Source of the DNA: Eubacterium sp.
GTDB lineage: Bacteria > Bacillota > Clostridia > Oscillospirales > Acutalibacteraceae
Direction of reading: 5' to 3'
NCBI GenBank assembly: GCA_029050995.1
Contig: JAIDLO010000130.1
Coordinates: 1 to 6,984 of the forward strand
Length of the DNA stretch: 6,984 nucleotides
The notes beneath the pieces are model-generated. The model did not search any database, was not told where the DNA came from, and saw only the letters and a list, made by a program, of their open reading frames with translations. The position numbers were made by a program, and so were the translations under genes. Of this stretch, positions 6,465 to 6,984 are shown piece by piece; position 1 is the stretch's first letter, and the number at the start of each line of letters is the position of its first letter.

Positions 6465-6484
6465 AGCTCTGCTTTTTGTTTTTA
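6444..6484. terminator. Bidirectional Rho-independent terminator between convergent genes
   Basis: A long stem pairs 6444-6457 (AAAACAAAAAGCAG) with the complementary CTGCTTTTTGTTTT from 6469, with a small inner stem GCTT/AAGC (6459-6462 region with 6464-6467). The hydrolase TAA (6462-6464) is in the apical loop. T-rich runs follow the stem on both strands (TTTTTGTTTTT on plus, TTTTTGTTTT on minus), so it can stop both the operon and the convergent gene ending at 6491. Confidence 0.85.
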
Positions 6485-6490
6485 TTATAA

Positions 6491-6976
6491 TTAAAACTGC
6501 TTATCTACATTTCTCGTTATTTGCAACGAATTATCCGAAGAAACCGCTGTACCATAGCACCTTAAATATTTTGAACCTTTTTCTGATTTAACTGAAATTT
6601 TTCTATTTTGATTTACATTATCATTTCCAAGACACTTAAAAACTTGTTTTAATTTTAAAACAGCAATTTCTGTTTGTGAAAATTTTTCAGTTGAACAAAC
6701 TAAGACAACTAAGTTTTCATATTCACCTTTGGGATATGAATTTTTTAGGATTTCATATTCAGATGTTGTAAATGTAATATCCCATCTATTTGAAGTTTTG
6801 TTTTGACTTACAGGCTTTGCACTATATTTAACAAATAAGTTGAATTTTCTTTCATTGGTTTCAAATGTGACAATTTTATAATGATCACTATTATCAAATA
6901 TTGCAGGAGTAATTTTCTTTTTAATTAAATATGATAAAAGAGCGCCAACATAATAATCAATTTTTCCAATAGCCAT
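6491..6976 (-). CDS. AT-rich orphan protein of unknown function (start may lie beyond window)
   Basis: I do not recognise this protein. The frame gives 161 aa from the ATG at 6976, but it stays open to the right edge and only GAAAAAGA precedes this ATG, so the true start could be upstream. The sequence is a soluble alpha/beta mix: a helical start (IDYYVGALLSYLIKKK, 6-21), then alternating strands (YKIVTFET, KFNLFVKY, RWDITFT, NLVVLVCS), a helix (TEIAVLKLKQVFKC, 102-115) and a final strand pair (KISVKSEKGSKYLRCYGT, 126-143). No signal peptide, membrane helix, metal-binding cluster or known catalytic motif is clear. The gene is about 25% GC over 6541-6960 by hand count (107 of 420), against roughly 38-58% in sampled prmA lines, and is rich in AAA/ATT codons, which suggests recent transfer. 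It is convergent to the operon and separated from it by the shared terminator. Partner genes, if any, lie off the right edge. Confidence 0.7.
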   Translation of the reverse strand: MAIGKIDYYVGALLSYLIKKKITPAIFDNSDHYKIVTFETNERKFNLFVKYSAKPVSQNKTSNRWDITFTTSEYEILKNSYPKGEYENLVVLVCSTEKFSQTEIAVLKLKQVFKCLGNDNVNQNRKISVKSEKGSKYLRCYGTAVSSDNSLQITRNVDKQF

Positions 6977-6984
6977 TCTTTTTC

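Noticed and set aside
6220..6591. Plus-strand open frame overlapping the hydrolase 3' end
   Set aside because: Out of frame with the clear hydrolase, no RBS, and it runs through the terminator.

Overview
The window reads as a chromosomal segment of a low-to-moderate GC Firmicute. The core genes are roughly 40-45% GC by hand count of sample lines, with strong GGAGG-type ribosome binding sites, a TTG start and a YhaM-type nuclease. These features, together with an intergenic repeat carrying a CGCCCCTACG core and a zinc-ribbon/kinase/PASTA protein, fit a gut-type clostridium (Oscillospirales/Ruminococcaceae-like). That placement is inference; no rRNA or other marker is present to settle it.

Layout from left to right: (1) the C-terminal ~57% of recG, cut by the left window edge; (2) a ~110-bp intergenic stretch made almost entirely of palindromic repeat units; (3) a small GNAT acetyltransferase ending inside its own terminator hairpin; (4) convergent to it on the minus strand, a 547-aa membrane protein with an N-terminal zinc ribbon, a protein-kinase-like domain, one transmembrane helix and two external PASTA domains; (5) a 138-bp divergent promoter region; (6) a tightly spaced plus-strand operon of yhaM-like 3'-5' exoribonuclease, prmA (ribosomal protein L11 methyltransferase) and a membrane-anchored alpha/beta hydrolase with a TTG start, closed by a bidirectional terminator; (7) convergent on the minus strand, a very AT-rich (~25% GC) orphan gene running to the right edge.

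The most interesting item is the PASTA protein. Its closest recognisable relatives are bacterial Hanks-type Ser/Thr kinases, but the glycine-rich loop is erased, the VAIK lysine is Arg, the HRD aspartate is Glu (HGE) and the DFG aspartate is Gly (GFC). The non-catalytic scaffold residues (APE-like ALE, helix-F Asp, subdomain XI Arg) remain. It therefore looks like a membrane pseudokinase that keeps the external PASTA sensor and adds a cytoplasmic zinc ribbon: a probable signalling scaffold or allosteric regulator rather than an enzyme. The remaining genes are mostly housekeeping (replication-fork repair, RNA turnover, ribosome modification). The AT-rich orphan gene at the right edge looks recently acquired.
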